From an uncultured beta proteobacterium (GTDB taxonomy: Bacteria; Pseudomonadota; Gammaproteobacteria; Burkholderiales; Burkholderiaceae_C), in NCBI GenBank assembly GCA_903938815.1, contig CAJAES010000104.1, positions 1-64,000 on the forward strand: a stretch of 64,000 bases of DNA, in the 5' to 3' direction. The notes beneath the pieces are model-generated. The model had not been told where the DNA came from. It was given only the letters and a program-made list of their open reading frames with translations, and searched no databases. Shown one piece after another: positions 56,690-64,000 of this stretch; position 1 is the first letter of the stretch; every line of letters starts with the position of its first letter. The position numbers and the translations under genes are program-made.

Positions 56690-58224
56690 TCCGATTCCCA
56701 GCGGGCCTGCTCGCCGTCGCGCTGCTGTTCACAGGCTGCGCGGCCGTCCAGCCAACGACCATCGAGCCGGCCGCTCCGACGAACTACGAACTCACCGCAG
56801 TCTCGCCGGCGCCTGCAGTACCAGCCCCCGCCGCCACGACGACGACGCCCCTGGCCGATGCGCCCTCGGCTGTGCTGGACCCCAACCGCGCCGACGTCTG
56901 GCGCACCCGCGAGCGTCTGGCACTGGAAGACGAGATCGCCCGCACCGACCTCTGGGTTCGTGTACGCACCGGCTTCGCCACTCCCGATCTCGACGACGAG
57001 GTCGTGCGCAAGTGGGAGCAGTACTACGCCGGCAAGCCCGACTATGTGGCCCGCATGATGGACCGCGGCGGGCGCTACCTGTTTCACATCGTCGAGGAGG
57101 TCAGCGCCCGCGGCATGCCCATGGAACTGGCGCTGCTGCCCTTCATCGAGAGCGCGTTCAACCCGCAGGCCATGTCGTCCGCGCGGGCTGCGGGCATGTG
57201 GCAGTTCATTCCGTCCACCGGACGCGACTTCGACCTGAAGCAGAACCTGTTCCGGGACGACAGGCGCGACGTGATCGCCTCGACGCGGGCCGCGCTCGAT
57301 TACCTGAAGATGCTGCACGGCATGTTCGGGGACTGGCACCACGCGCTGGCGGCCTACAACTGGGGCCAGGGCAGCGTGCAGCGCGCCCTGAAGCGCAATC
57401 AGGCGGCCGGCCTGCCGACGAACTACGAGGCCCTGCGCATGCCGGCGGAGACACGCAACTACGTGCCCAAGCTGCAGGCCATCAAGAACATCGTCATGCG
57501 TCCGGGCAGCTTCGGCCTGACGCTGCCGCCGCTGGAGAACCACCCGTTCTTCCTTGCCGTTCCAATCGAGCGAGACCTCGACGTCACCCTGGCCGCGCGG
57601 CTCGCGGGACTGAGCCTGGATGAGTTCCAACAGTTCAACCCGCAGATGAACAAGCCGGTGATCCTGGCTGCGGGCACCCCACAGGTCCTGCTGCCCTACG
57701 AGAACGCCAACCGGTTCCTGCGCGCGCTCGGCGAGCACCGCGGGCCGCTCGCCACCTGGACCGCCTGGGTGGCGCCGCGCACCCTGAAGGTCGCGGATGC
57801 GGCAAAGCTCGTCGGCACCACCGAGTCGCAGCTTCGCGAGATCAACCGCATCCCACCGCGCATGCTCGTGAACGCGGGATCCACCCTGCTGGTGCCGCGC
57901 TCGGCGCAGACACTGCACGACGTCGCCCTGCACCTGGCGGACAACGCGTCGATGTCACTGGCGCCCGAGGCGCCCAAGCTGCGCCGCGTGTCGTTCAAGG
58001 CGGGCAAGAAGGGCGACAGCGTGGCGGCGGTGGCCAAGCGCTATGGTGTTCCCGCAGCGGATGTCGCCCGCTGGAACGAGGTCGGCATGCAGGCCCGGTT
58101 CAAGGCTGGAACGGCGATCGTCGTGATGGTGCCGAACCAGAAGAAGAAGACCCGTGTCGCCGCCGGTGGCGGGAGCAGCATGGTGCACAAGCCGACCACC
58201 CGGGCGGCCAAGTCGCCCCGATGA
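56686..58224 (+). CDS. mltD: Membrane-bound lytic murein transglycosylase D
   Basis: A 512-aa lipoprotein. The lipobox LLFTGC has Cys at ~18. The SLT domain (~100-290) has the catalytic Glu in LALLPFIESAFNPQAMSSARAAGMWQFIP (~Glu155) and ALAAYNWGQGSVQRAL. Two C-terminal LysM-like modules follow at ~355-405 (LKVADAAKLVGTTESQLREINR) and ~430-485 (DSVAAVAKRYGVPAADVARWNE). The enzyme cleaves glycan strands to anhydromuropeptides. It is translationally coupled to gloB. Confidence 0.93.
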   Translation: MIRFPAGLLAVALLFTGCAAVQPTTIEPAAPTNYELTAVSPAPAVPAPAATTTTPLADAPSAVLDPNRADVWRTRERLALEDEIARTDLWVRVRTGFATPDLDDEVVRKWEQYYAGKPDYVARMMDRGGRYLFHIVEEVSARGMPMELALLPFIESAFNPQAMSSARAAGMWQFIPSTGRDFDLKQNLFRDDRRDVIASTRAALDYLKMLHGMFGDWHHALAAYNWGQGSVQRALKRNQAAGLPTNYEALRMPAETRNYVPKLQAIKNIVMRPGSFGLTLPPLENHPFFLAVPIERDLDVTLAARLAGLSLDEFQQFNPQMNKPVILAAGTPQVLLPYENANRFLRALGEHRGPLATWTAWVAPRTLKVADAAKLVGTTESQLREINRIPPRMLVNAGSTLLVPRSAQTLHDVALHLADNASMSLAPEAPKLRRVSFKAGKKGDSVAAVAKRYGVPAADVARWNEVGMQARFKAGTAIVVMVPNQKKKTRVAAGGGSSMVHKPTTRAAKSPR

Positions 58225-58225
58225 T

Positions 58226-58600
58226 TCAGGCGCTGTCGACGATCGCGTAGGTCTTCGTCAGCGCTTCCAGCACCTCGAAGGAACCTTCGAAGCCCGCCGG
58301 CAGCACGATGGCCTCGCCGGGGCCGGCCTCGATGAAGCTGCCGTCAGGGGTGTGGATGCGGCAGCGGCCTGCAAGCACGGTGAAGAGTTCGTGCTCGTGC
58401 GGTCCCATCGCGATGCGCCAGCGCCCGGGCTCACAGCGCCAGACCCCTGCGTACAGCCGGCCCGGCGGCAATGCCGTATCCACCACGTTCCAGGTCTCGC
58501 GCCGAGGGTTGCCGGATTCGAGCCGCTCGGGGCGCGGACGGTCGACGTCCGGCTCACCCGGCATCGCGGGCGTCAGCTTCAACGGCATCGGCTTGTTCAT
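58226..58600 (-). CDS. Cupin-domain protein
   Basis: A 124-aa small beta-barrel. Typical of the EutQ/ethanolamine-type cupin group are [38 protein letters not shown] (~69-88) and [26 protein letters not shown] (~95-120). Of the usual metal His residues, HEHE keeps two. The function is unknown. It overlaps recR by 4 bp and is the last gene of dnaX-ebfC-recR-cupin. It is convergent with mltD, 1 bp apart. Confidence 0.75.
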   Translation of the reverse strand: MNKPMPLKLTPAMPGEPDVDRPRPERLESGNPRRETWNVVDTALPPGRLYAGVWRCEPGRWRIAMGPHEHELFTVLAGRCRIHTPDGSFIEAGPGEAIVLPAGFEGSFEVLEALTKTYAIVDSA

Positions 58601-59184
58601 CGGCGGTCCACCAGAGCGTGAGCGATGGTGCCCAGATCCACGTATTCCAGTTCGCTGCCTGCGGGAACGCCGCGCGCGAGGCGGGTGACCCGCAGCCCGC
58701 GGGCTCGCATCGCCTCGCCCAACGCGTGCGCGGTGGCCTCGCCCTCGGCGGTGAAGCTGGTGGCGAGGATTACCTCCTCGACCTGACCATCGGCAGCGCG
58801 GTCCAGCAGCTGGCGCGCCTCGAGCGCGTCGACACCGATGCCGTCCAGCGGCGACAGACGCCCCATCAGCACGAAGTACTGGCCTTTGTAGCTGCCGCTG
58901 CGCTCGAGCGCCGCCTGATCGGCGGGCGTCTCGACCACGCACAGCAGGCGCGGGTCACGACCCGGATCGCTGCAGGTGGCGCAGATCTCGGCCTCGGTGA
59001 AGGTGTGGCAGCGCCGGCAGTGCCGCATCGAGCCGACAGCGTGGTGCAAGGCGCGGGCCAGCGCCTCGGCGCCGCTGCGGTCGTGCTGCAGCAGATGAAA
59101 AGCCATGCGCTGCGCCGACTTCTGCCCGACGCCGGGCAGGCGCCTGAGCGCATCGATCAGACCGGCGAGCGCGGGTTCGGACAT
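58597..59184 (-). CDS. recR: Recombination mediator protein RecR
   Basis: A 195-aa RecFOR-pathway protein. It has the N-terminal HhH ([20 protein letters not shown], ~12-31), the C4 zinc finger [16 protein letters not shown] (~56-71) and the Toprim domain with [17 protein letters not shown] (~79-95) and [17 protein letters not shown] (~139-155). It lies 4 bp after ebfC. The order dnaX-ebfC-recR is the usual bacterial arrangement. Confidence 0.97.
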   Translation of the reverse strand: MSEPALAGLIDALRRLPGVGQKSAQRMAFHLLQHDRSGAEALARALHHAVGSMRHCRRCHTFTEAEICATCSDPGRDPRLLCVVETPADQAALERSGSYKGQYFVLMGRLSPLDGIGVDALEARQLLDRAADGQVEEVILATSFTAEGEATAHALGEAMRARGLRVTRLARGVPAGSELEYVDLGTIAHALVDRR

Positions 59185-59188
59185 CGGG

Positions 59189-59515
59189 TCAGAACGGGAA
59201 CTTCATGCCGGGGGGCAGCGGCATCCCGGCGGTGAGCTTGCCCATCTTCTCGGCGCTGGTCTCCTCGGCGCGGCGCAGGCCGTCGTTGAAGGCGGCGGCC
59301 ACGAGATCCTCGAGCATGTCCTTGTCCTCGGCCAGCAGGCTGGGGTCGATGCTGACACGGCGCACGTCGTGCTTGCAGGTCATCACGATCTTCACGAGGC
59401 CGGCGCCGGACTGGCCCTCGACCTCGATGGTCGCGAGTTCGTCCTGGGCCTTCTTGAGGTTGTCCTGCATGGCCTGGGCTTGCTTCATCAGGCCGGCGAG
59501 CTGGTTCTTCATCAT
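59189..59515 (-). CDS. ebfC: YbaB/EbfC nucleoid-associated protein
   Basis: A 108-aa DNA-binding dimer. It begins with a coiled-coil helix ([25 protein letters not shown]), then the beta domain [28 protein letters not shown] (~30-57), and ends with [11 protein letters not shown]. The start has two consecutive ATGs (59515 and 59512). It is encoded between dnaX (19-bp gap) and recR. Confidence 0.95.
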   Translation of the reverse strand: MMKNQLAGLMKQAQAMQDNLKKAQDELATIEVEGQSGAGLVKIVMTCKHDVRRVSIDPSLLAEDKDMLEDLVAAAFNDGLRRAEETSAEKMGKLTAGMPLPPGMKFPF

Positions 59516-59534
59516 GGCGTGGGGTCCTTGGTGT

Positions 59535-61367
59535 TCAAAGGGGTTTGATCGATCCGGGCACGATCTGAGCGCCCTGGAACTGGGAGAGCAGTTCGCGCAC
59601 CAGCGGGTCGGCCTGGATGGCGCTTTCGGCGGCGCGTTGGCGGCGCGCACGTTCCGCCGCCTCGCGCAGGGCCGGCGAGTCGGACGGAACGCCGACTTCC
59701 AGCACCACCTCGACGGGCACTGCCAGGGCATCGGTGAGCGCCGCCGCCAGACGGTCGACCAGCGGCTGTGCGCGCAGGGTCTCGCGCTCGACGCGCAGGC
59801 ACCACTGGTGGCCGTCGATGCGAACGAGGCCGGCCTGCCAGGCGAGCTCGCGCGTCAGTGCCGACACGGCGCCAGCCTGCACGAGGCCGGTGACGACCAG
59901 GTTCCAGCGATCGGCCAGGGCGGGTTCGATGTCCGACCAGGCATCCGCCGCGGTAGCCACCTGCCGCAACTCGACTGGGGCACTCGAAGGCACAGCCTTC
60001 GGCAGTCGATGTGACGGGACGGCTTGTACGGGGGCTTGTGCGGGGGCTTGTGCCGGAGCTTGTGCAGGTACGTGTGGGGGGGGCCGTTCGCCGGACTCTG
60101 CGGCCGTGGGGGCGCCGCTCCGTGTGCGGACTTGCGCAGCCGCCGGCACCGGATCGGGCACGTCCCAAGGCGGCGCCGTCTCCTGCGGCGCCTTGACGGC
60201 GAGCGCGGGCGGGGCGGGAGCGCGCAGGGGTTGGGGTCGCGCCGGGCGCGTGGCGGGCGCCGGCACGCCGGCTGCCGGAAATGCGAACAGCCGCAGCAGC
60301 ACCATCGTCAGCGCACCGTACTCGTCGCTCATCAGCGCCAGTTCCGGGCGGCCGTGCAGCACGATGCTGTAGAGAAGCTGGAGCTCGTCGGCGGGCATCC
60401 GGGCCGCCAGCGCACGTGCCGTGAGGGTCTCCAGGTCTGCCTCGTCGAGCGCGCCGGGCACGGCCTGCTCCACGGCGGCCTGCTGCAGCACGCCGGCGAT
60501 GGATTCGAGCGTCGCGGCGGCAGACAAACCCTCGCGACGCAGCGCATCGACGCCCGCGAGCAGCGCCGCGCCGTCGCGGCTGGCCAGCGCGTCCAGCAGG
60601 CCGGCTGCATGGCTGCGGTCGACGCTGCCCAGCATGCCGCGGACCACGGCTTCATCCACCCGCCCCGCGCCGTAGGCGATGGCCTGGTCGGTGAGCGAGA
60701 GCGCGTCTCGCATGGAACCCCGGGCCGCCCGCCCCAGCACACGCAGCGCTCCGGCCTCGAAGGGCACCTGCTCGGCGTCCAGCACGTGGGCGAGGTGCGC
60801 CTCGACCGTCTCGGGGGCCATCGGCCGCAGGTTGAACTGCAGGCACCGGCTCAGCACCGTCGGCAGCATCTTCTCCGGGTCGGTCGTGGCCAGCACGAAC
60901 TTCAGGTACTCCGGGGGCTCCTCCAGCGTCTTCAGCAGCGCATTGAAGGCGTCCTTGGTGAGCTGGTGCGCCTCGTCGATCATGAAGACCTTGAAGCGGC
61001 CGACGCTGGGCTTGTAGGCCGCGCGCTCGATCAGTTCCCGGATCTCGTCGATGCTGCGGTTGCTGGCGGCATCGAGCTCGATGTAATCGACGAAACGGTC
61101 GGCGTCGATGGCCGTGCAGGCAGGGCAGACGCCGCAGGGGTGGGCCGTGATGCCGCCCTGCCCGTCCGCGCCGGTGCAGTTGAGGCTCTTGGCCAGGATG
61201 CGCGACACGGTGGTCTTGCCGATGCCGCGCGTGCCGGTGAACAGGTAGGCGTGGTGAAGACGCTGCTGCTCCAGGGCATTGCCCAGCGCCTGAACGACGT
61301 GCGGCTGCCCGACCATCTCGGTGAAGCTGCGCGGCCGGTACTTGCGGGCCAGGACGACATAACTCAT
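59535..61367 (-). CDS. dnaX: DNA polymerase III subunit tau/gamma
   Basis: A 610-aa clamp-loader ATPase. It starts [21 protein letters not shown]. Walker A is [16 protein letters not shown] (~45-60), the zinc module has CGVCPAC (~79), Walker [25 protein letters not shown] (~127-150), then SRC (~169). A Pro/Ala-rich linker (~375-470) includes a four-fold PAQA repeat. The tau C-terminal domain (~475-605) is present. No A- or T-rich slippery site was seen, so a separate gamma by frameshift is not evident. An upstream ATG at 61376 is also possible. Confidence 0.96.
   Translation of the reverse strand: MSYVVLARKYRPRSFTEMVGQPHVVQALGNALEQQRLHHAYLFTGTRGIGKTTVSRILAKSLNCTGADGQGGITAHPCGVCPACTAIDADRFVDYIELDAASNRSIDEIRELIERAAYKPSVGRFKVFMIDEAHQLTKDAFNALLKTLEEPPEYLKFVLATTDPEKMLPTVLSRCLQFNLRPMAPETVEAHLAHVLDAEQVPFEAGALRVLGRAARGSMRDALSLTDQAIAYGAGRVDEAVVRGMLGSVDRSHAAGLLDALASRDGAALLAGVDALRREGLSAAATLESIAGVLQQAAVEQAVPGALDEADLETLTARALAARMPADELQLLYSIVLHGRPELALMSDEYGALTMVLLRLFAFPAAGVPAPATRPARPQPLRAPAPPALAVKAPQETAPPWDVPDPVPAAAQVRTRSGAPTAAESGERPPPHVPAQAPAQAPAQAPVQAVPSHRLPKAVPSSAPVELRQVATAADAWSDIEPALADRWNLVVTGLVQAGAVSALTRELAWQAGLVRIDGHQWCLRVERETLRAQPLVDRLAAALTDALAVPVEVVLEVGVPSDSPALREAAERARRQRAAESAIQADPLVRELLSQFQGAQIVPGSIKPL
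60021..60068. repeat. 12-bp tandem repeat in dnaX linker
   Basis: Four copies of a 12-bp unit, GGCTTGTGCGGG and variants (60021-60032, 60033-60044, 60045-60056, 60057-60068). On the minus strand they encode consecutive PAQA units in the flexible linker of tau. The unit is a multiple of three, so copy-number change would keep the frame. Confidence 0.85.
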
Positions 61368-61410
61368 GCGCTTCATTCTACGGGCGGGGCCCCGGCGATA
61401 ATCCCGCCCC

Positions 61411-62532
61411 ATGACCGCCGAGAACTCACCCACCACCCCGCTCACCTACGAACAGTCCGGCGTGGTCTACGACCTGATCGACCCGCTGAAAGTGGCCGCG
61501 CAGCGCGCTGCGGCATCCACCGCCCCGCTGCTGGCCGCGCACGGCTTCAGCGAGGTGGCCGCGTCGCGCGGCGAATCCGCCTACGTGGTCGACGTCGGTC
61601 CGTTCTATCTGGCCAGCATCGTCGAATGCCTGGGCAGCAAGGCCCTGGTGGCCGACGAGATGCAGCGCCTCACGGGCCGCAGCTTCTATGCCGGGATCGC
61701 CCAGGACACCATCGCGATGGCGGTCAACGACCTCATCACGGTCGGCGCCACGCCCCTGGTGGTGCAGGCCTACTGGGCTGCGGGAGGCAGCGACTGGTTC
61801 AGCGACGCCGAGCGTGCGCAGGCCCTGGTGGCCGGCTGGAAGCAGGCCTGCGAGGTCTGCGGCGTGGCCTGGGGGGGCGGCGAGACGCCCGCCCTGGCAG
61901 GCATCGTCGAGGCGGGGCGGATCGATCTGGCGGCTTCGTGCACCGGACTCGTGAACCCGAAATCCAGGCTGACACTCGGCGACCGACTGTCCGAAGGCGA
62001 CGCCATCGTCCTGCTGGCGTCCAGCGGCATCCATGCCAACGGCCTCAGCCTGGCCCGCAAGCTCGTGGAGCGCCTGCCGCAGGGCTACCTCACGCCCATC
62101 GAAGGCGGCCAGACCTACGGCGAGGCGCTGCTCGCGCCCACCTCGCTGTACTCCCCGGTGACCGAAGCGCTGGCTGCGGCCGGCATCTTGCCGCACTACG
62201 CCGCCAACATCACGGGCCACGGCTGGCGCAAGCTGCTGAGGCACCCCGGCACCTTCACCTATCGCATCCACACGGTGCCTCCGGTGCCGCCGGTGCTGGC
62301 GTTCATCCAGCAGCAGGCCCAGCAGGACAACGAGGAAGCCTACGGCACCCTCAACATGGGCGCGGGATTCGCGCTGTACGTGCCCGCCGCAGACGCCGAG
62401 CGCACGGTGGCGATCGCCCGCGGCCTGGGAATCGACGCCTGGGTGGCAGGAGCGGTCGAGGCCGGGCCGAAACAACTGCTGATCGAACCCTTGGGCTTGA
62501 GCTGGAATGCCGACGCGCTGCAACTGCGCTGA
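61411..62532 (+). CDS. PurM/AIR-synthase-like protein
   Basis: A 373-aa protein of the AIR synthase (PurM) superfamily. It opens LTYEQSGVVYDLIDPLKVAAQRA, with DTIAMAVNDLITVGATPLVVQAYWAAGG (~92-119), WGGGETPALAGI (~151-162), IVLLASSGIHANGLSLARKLVE (~197-218) and NMGAGFALYVP (~314-324). True PurM has more canonical start and GGETAEMPGMY motifs, so this looks like a paralogue whose substrate may differ. It is divergent from dnaX (43 bp) and is followed by the SRP RNA gene. Confidence 0.75.
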   Translation: MTAENSPTTPLTYEQSGVVYDLIDPLKVAAQRAAASTAPLLAAHGFSEVAASRGESAYVVDVGPFYLASIVECLGSKALVADEMQRLTGRSFYAGIAQDTIAMAVNDLITVGATPLVVQAYWAAGGSDWFSDAERAQALVAGWKQACEVCGVAWGGGETPALAGIVEAGRIDLAASCTGLVNPKSRLTLGDRLSEGDAIVLLASSGIHANGLSLARKLVERLPQGYLTPIEGGQTYGEALLAPTSLYSPVTEALAAAGILPHYAANITGHGWRKLLRHPGTFTYRIHTVPPVPPVLAFIQQQAQQDNEEAYGTLNMGAGFALYVPAADAERTVAIARGLGIDAWVAGAVEAGPKQLLIEPLGLSWNADALQLR

Positions 62533-62542
62533 GCCGACCCGC

Positions 62543-62548
62543 TACAAT
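62543..62548 (+). promoter_or_regulatory. -10 box of ffs
   Basis: TACAAT at 62543-62548 ends 7 bp before the first paired base of the SRP RNA. A clear -35 could not be chosen; it would lie in the last codons of the PurM-like gene. Confidence 0.55.
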
Positions 62549-62555
62549 TCGTCTC

Positions 62556-62651
62556 GCCGGGCCTCCCCGCATGGAAGCGCGCCCAACCGGGTCAGGTGGG
62601 GAACCAAGCAGCCCTTAGCGTTGCAACCAGTGCCGGGGTAAGGCTCGGCAC
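62556..62651 (+). ncRNA. ffs: Signal recognition particle 4.5S RNA
   Basis: About 96 nt. The conserved apical domain GGGTCAGGTGGGGAACCAAG-CAGCC matches the bacterial small SRP RNA tetraloop and symmetric-loop region. The 5' end GCCGGGCC (62556-62563) pairs with the 3' end GGCTCGGC (62642-62649, one G-U). A T5 run at 62653-62657 can serve as terminator. Its place next to dnaX-recR is common in betaproteobacteria. It binds Ffh for co-translational targeting to the membrane. Confidence 0.92.
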
Positions 62652-62716
62652 CTTTTTCCGGGGTCCCGATCCTCCGACCGCCGTCCCACTGGCGGGCAAG
62701 GCTTCCAAAGCCGCTC

Positions 62717-64000
62717 TCAGCGGTTGTCGAGTTGCCGGAACGCCATGACGGCCTGGTTGCGCAGCGTGCGCATCAGCGACAGTTCCTTCTCGCCCACCTC
62801 GATGCCACCCGCGCGTGCCTTGTCGGCATAGATGAGCGCGAAGGTGGCCCCCTTCATCGCCAATGGCAGCAGCAGGAAGGTCGGAGCGCCGACCTGCTGC
62901 CTGAACCAGGCCGGAAGCCGGGACTGCATCTGTTCGGTGGTCGCGTCCGCGATCAGGATGTCCATGCCCTTGCCGCAGATGGCGGTGAACAGGTCGGGCG
63001 TCCCCGTGCCTGCCTTCAATGGAATGCGGAAGGCCGGCGCGAGCTTGTCGACCCCTTCGCCGAGGCCGAATCGACCCGTCAGCGTTTCCGTCTTCGGGTC
63101 GCGCAGGCAGAACACCACGCGCCGGAAGCCCAGCCCCCGGAACATGGTCTCCAGCACCATGCGCAGGATCTCGTTGAGCTTGAAGTTGTCGGCCACCATG
63201 CTGTTGGTGATGTCCTGCACGCCGGAGGCCAGCACTTCGGCTGCCGGCGGGCCCGCGGCGTCCAGCAGAACAGTCTCCATGTCCTGCGGCGCCTGCATCG
63301 TCGCTGCCAGCTGGTGCGGCGCGAGCGTGTCCTCCTGTGAGGTGGCCACAGTGGCCAGCAGCCGGTTCGCCGGAGCGTCGGGCGTCACACGGATTCCCAG
63401 CGCATCGGCCAATGCGACCATGCGCGTCCGGGCAGCCTCGGCAGCCTTCAGCACGGCCCGGGGTTGCAGGCCGAGGGACGGCGCGTGGGCCTCGGCGACG
63501 CGGCCGATCCTCAGCTCGATCGGCTCCCGACTGTCGCTGAGCATCTGTTCGGTCACCTCGTTGGCGACCCGGCCGACCCAGCGCTGACGCTCCAGCCCCT
63601 TCTCGAGCGGCTTGGTGGGCGGCTCGCCGTCGGGCTGCTGCATCATGCGCTGCAGGCTTTCAGGGAGCCCCCAGCTCTTCGCGACGCCGACACCCAGATC
63701 CTGGAAGGTCAGCCCGAGGACCTGCACCGCGGCTCTGTCCAGCGCGGCCGCACCGGCCTTTCGCGTCTGCTGACGGATCTGCTGCGCCTCCTCCGGGAAG
63801 TAGTACTCCGTCAGCATGCGCCCCAGGTTCTGGAACATCGAGCCGATGAAGGACTCCTCGGCCTCGCGCGGCGACGGGGTCAGCTCGGCCGCCAGCGTGC
63901 CCGCCATCAGTGAGCGCAGGAACTCTTCCTTGATCTGCGCCGCCTGCCCCTTGTCCTGCATGTGCTCCAGCAGGACCACGGACAGTGCCATGTTGCGGAT
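62717..64000 (-). CDS. HDOD-domain protein, 5' end outside window
   Basis: At least 427 codons are present and the frame runs off the right edge (IRNMALSVVL continues upstream). The visible N-terminal part is the second half of an HDOD domain (EEFLRSLMAGTLAAEL, then ESFIGSMFQNLGRMLTEYYFPEEA), a degenerate HD-type signalling module. After a helical linker (~165-245) comes a GAF-like domain (~265-420: NEILRMVLETMFRGLGFRRVVFCLRD, then LLLPLAMKGATFALIYADKA). From memory, Burkholderiales proteins of this kind can carry a kinase domain further upstream; that part cannot be seen here. Confidence 0.8.
   Translation of the reverse strand: MRNMALSVVLLEHMQDKGQAAQIKEEFLRSLMAGTLAAELTPSPREAEESFIGSMFQNLGRMLTEYYFPEEAQQIRQQTRKAGAAALDRAAVQVLGLTFQDLGVGVAKSWGLPESLQRMMQQPDGEPPTKPLEKGLERQRWVGRVANEVTEQMLSDSREPIELRIGRVAEAHAPSLGLQPRAVLKAAEAARTRMVALADALGIRVTPDAPANRLLATVATSQEDTLAPHQLAATMQAPQDMETVLLDAAGPPAAEVLASGVQDITNSMVADNFKLNEILRMVLETMFRGLGFRRVVFCLRDPKTETLTGRFGLGEGVDKLAPAFRIPLKAGTGTPDLFTAICGKGMDILIADATTEQMQSRLPAWFRQQVGAPTFLLLPLAMKGATFALIYADKARAGGIEVGEKELSLMRTLRNQAVMAFRQLDNR

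Noticed and set aside
59535-61367. Programmed frameshift in dnaX
   Set aside because: No A-rich slippery heptamer or following stem-loop was found near the domain boundary.

Overview
The window looks like a chromosomal segment of a high-GC betaproteobacterium, most likely Burkholderiales, family Comamonadaceae. This rests on a tripartite tricarboxylate (TctCBA/Bug-type) transporter, the alaA-hom-thrC-moeA-moaD-moaE block, the dnaX-ebfC-recR block followed by the 4.5S RNA gene, and the strong GC3 bias. Genus cannot be told from sequence alone.

Layout. (1) 1-4020 is an accessory region with lower GC and a different style. It holds a truncated serine recombinase, a zinc-finger-like companion protein with in-frame DNA repeats, an orphan MbcA/ParS-like protein, a cold-shock-fold protein, and an Xre controller-like gene divergent from an unknown gene across a perfect double palindrome (C-box-like). 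(2) 4021-8064 holds a membrane-anchored unknown, a UvrD/Rep-type helicase, an internally duplicated small protein, tRNA-Pro and a membrane-type hypothetical. (3) 8021-21610 is a catabolic cluster: a divergent TPP enzyme and RraA-type aldolase, a TetR regulator, tctCBA, two sugar-phosphate-isomerase-like TIM barrels, an enolase-superfamily enzyme, a Gfo/Idh/MocA dehydrogenase and a DUF993 protein, then an MFS transporter and an AraC regulator. Two copies of one TetR-type operator flank the regulator gene and probably control both halves. (4) 21641-25587 is NAD biosynthesis (nadA, nadC, nadB) with a ComFB-like gene. (5) 25712-29626 holds a hypothetical and clpB with a heat-shock promoter. (6) 30485-35858 is a five-gene, fully overlapping operon (flavin reductase, NicX-like ring-cleavage dioxygenase, alpha/beta hydrolase, acyl-CoA-dehydrogenase-like flavoprotein, AMP-forming CoA ligase) with a divergent MarR gene. 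It looks like an N-heterocycle degradation pathway. (7) 35855-41744 is the moaE-moaD-moeA-thrC-hom-alaA operon. (8) 41786-50188 holds Mth938-like, Bcp, PhoH/PIN, a secreted ATP-dependent DNA ligase, prpE with acuI, an NlpC/P60 protein and moaA. (9) 50190-58224 holds an RND efflux pair, rnhA, a methyltransferase, gloB and mltD. (10) 58226-64000 holds a cupin, recR, ebfC, dnaX, a PurM-like protein, the SRP RNA gene ffs and a partial HDOD protein.

Two blocks carry most of the novelty: the TetR-controlled carboxylate/sugar-acid cluster (8.0-19.4 kb) and the NicX-centred operon (30.5-35.9 kb). Both combine recognisable enzyme families in a set whose substrate I cannot name. The controller-like pair at 2.8-3.6 kb is the most unusual regulatory locus. 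All function calls are from reading the translations; no database search was run.
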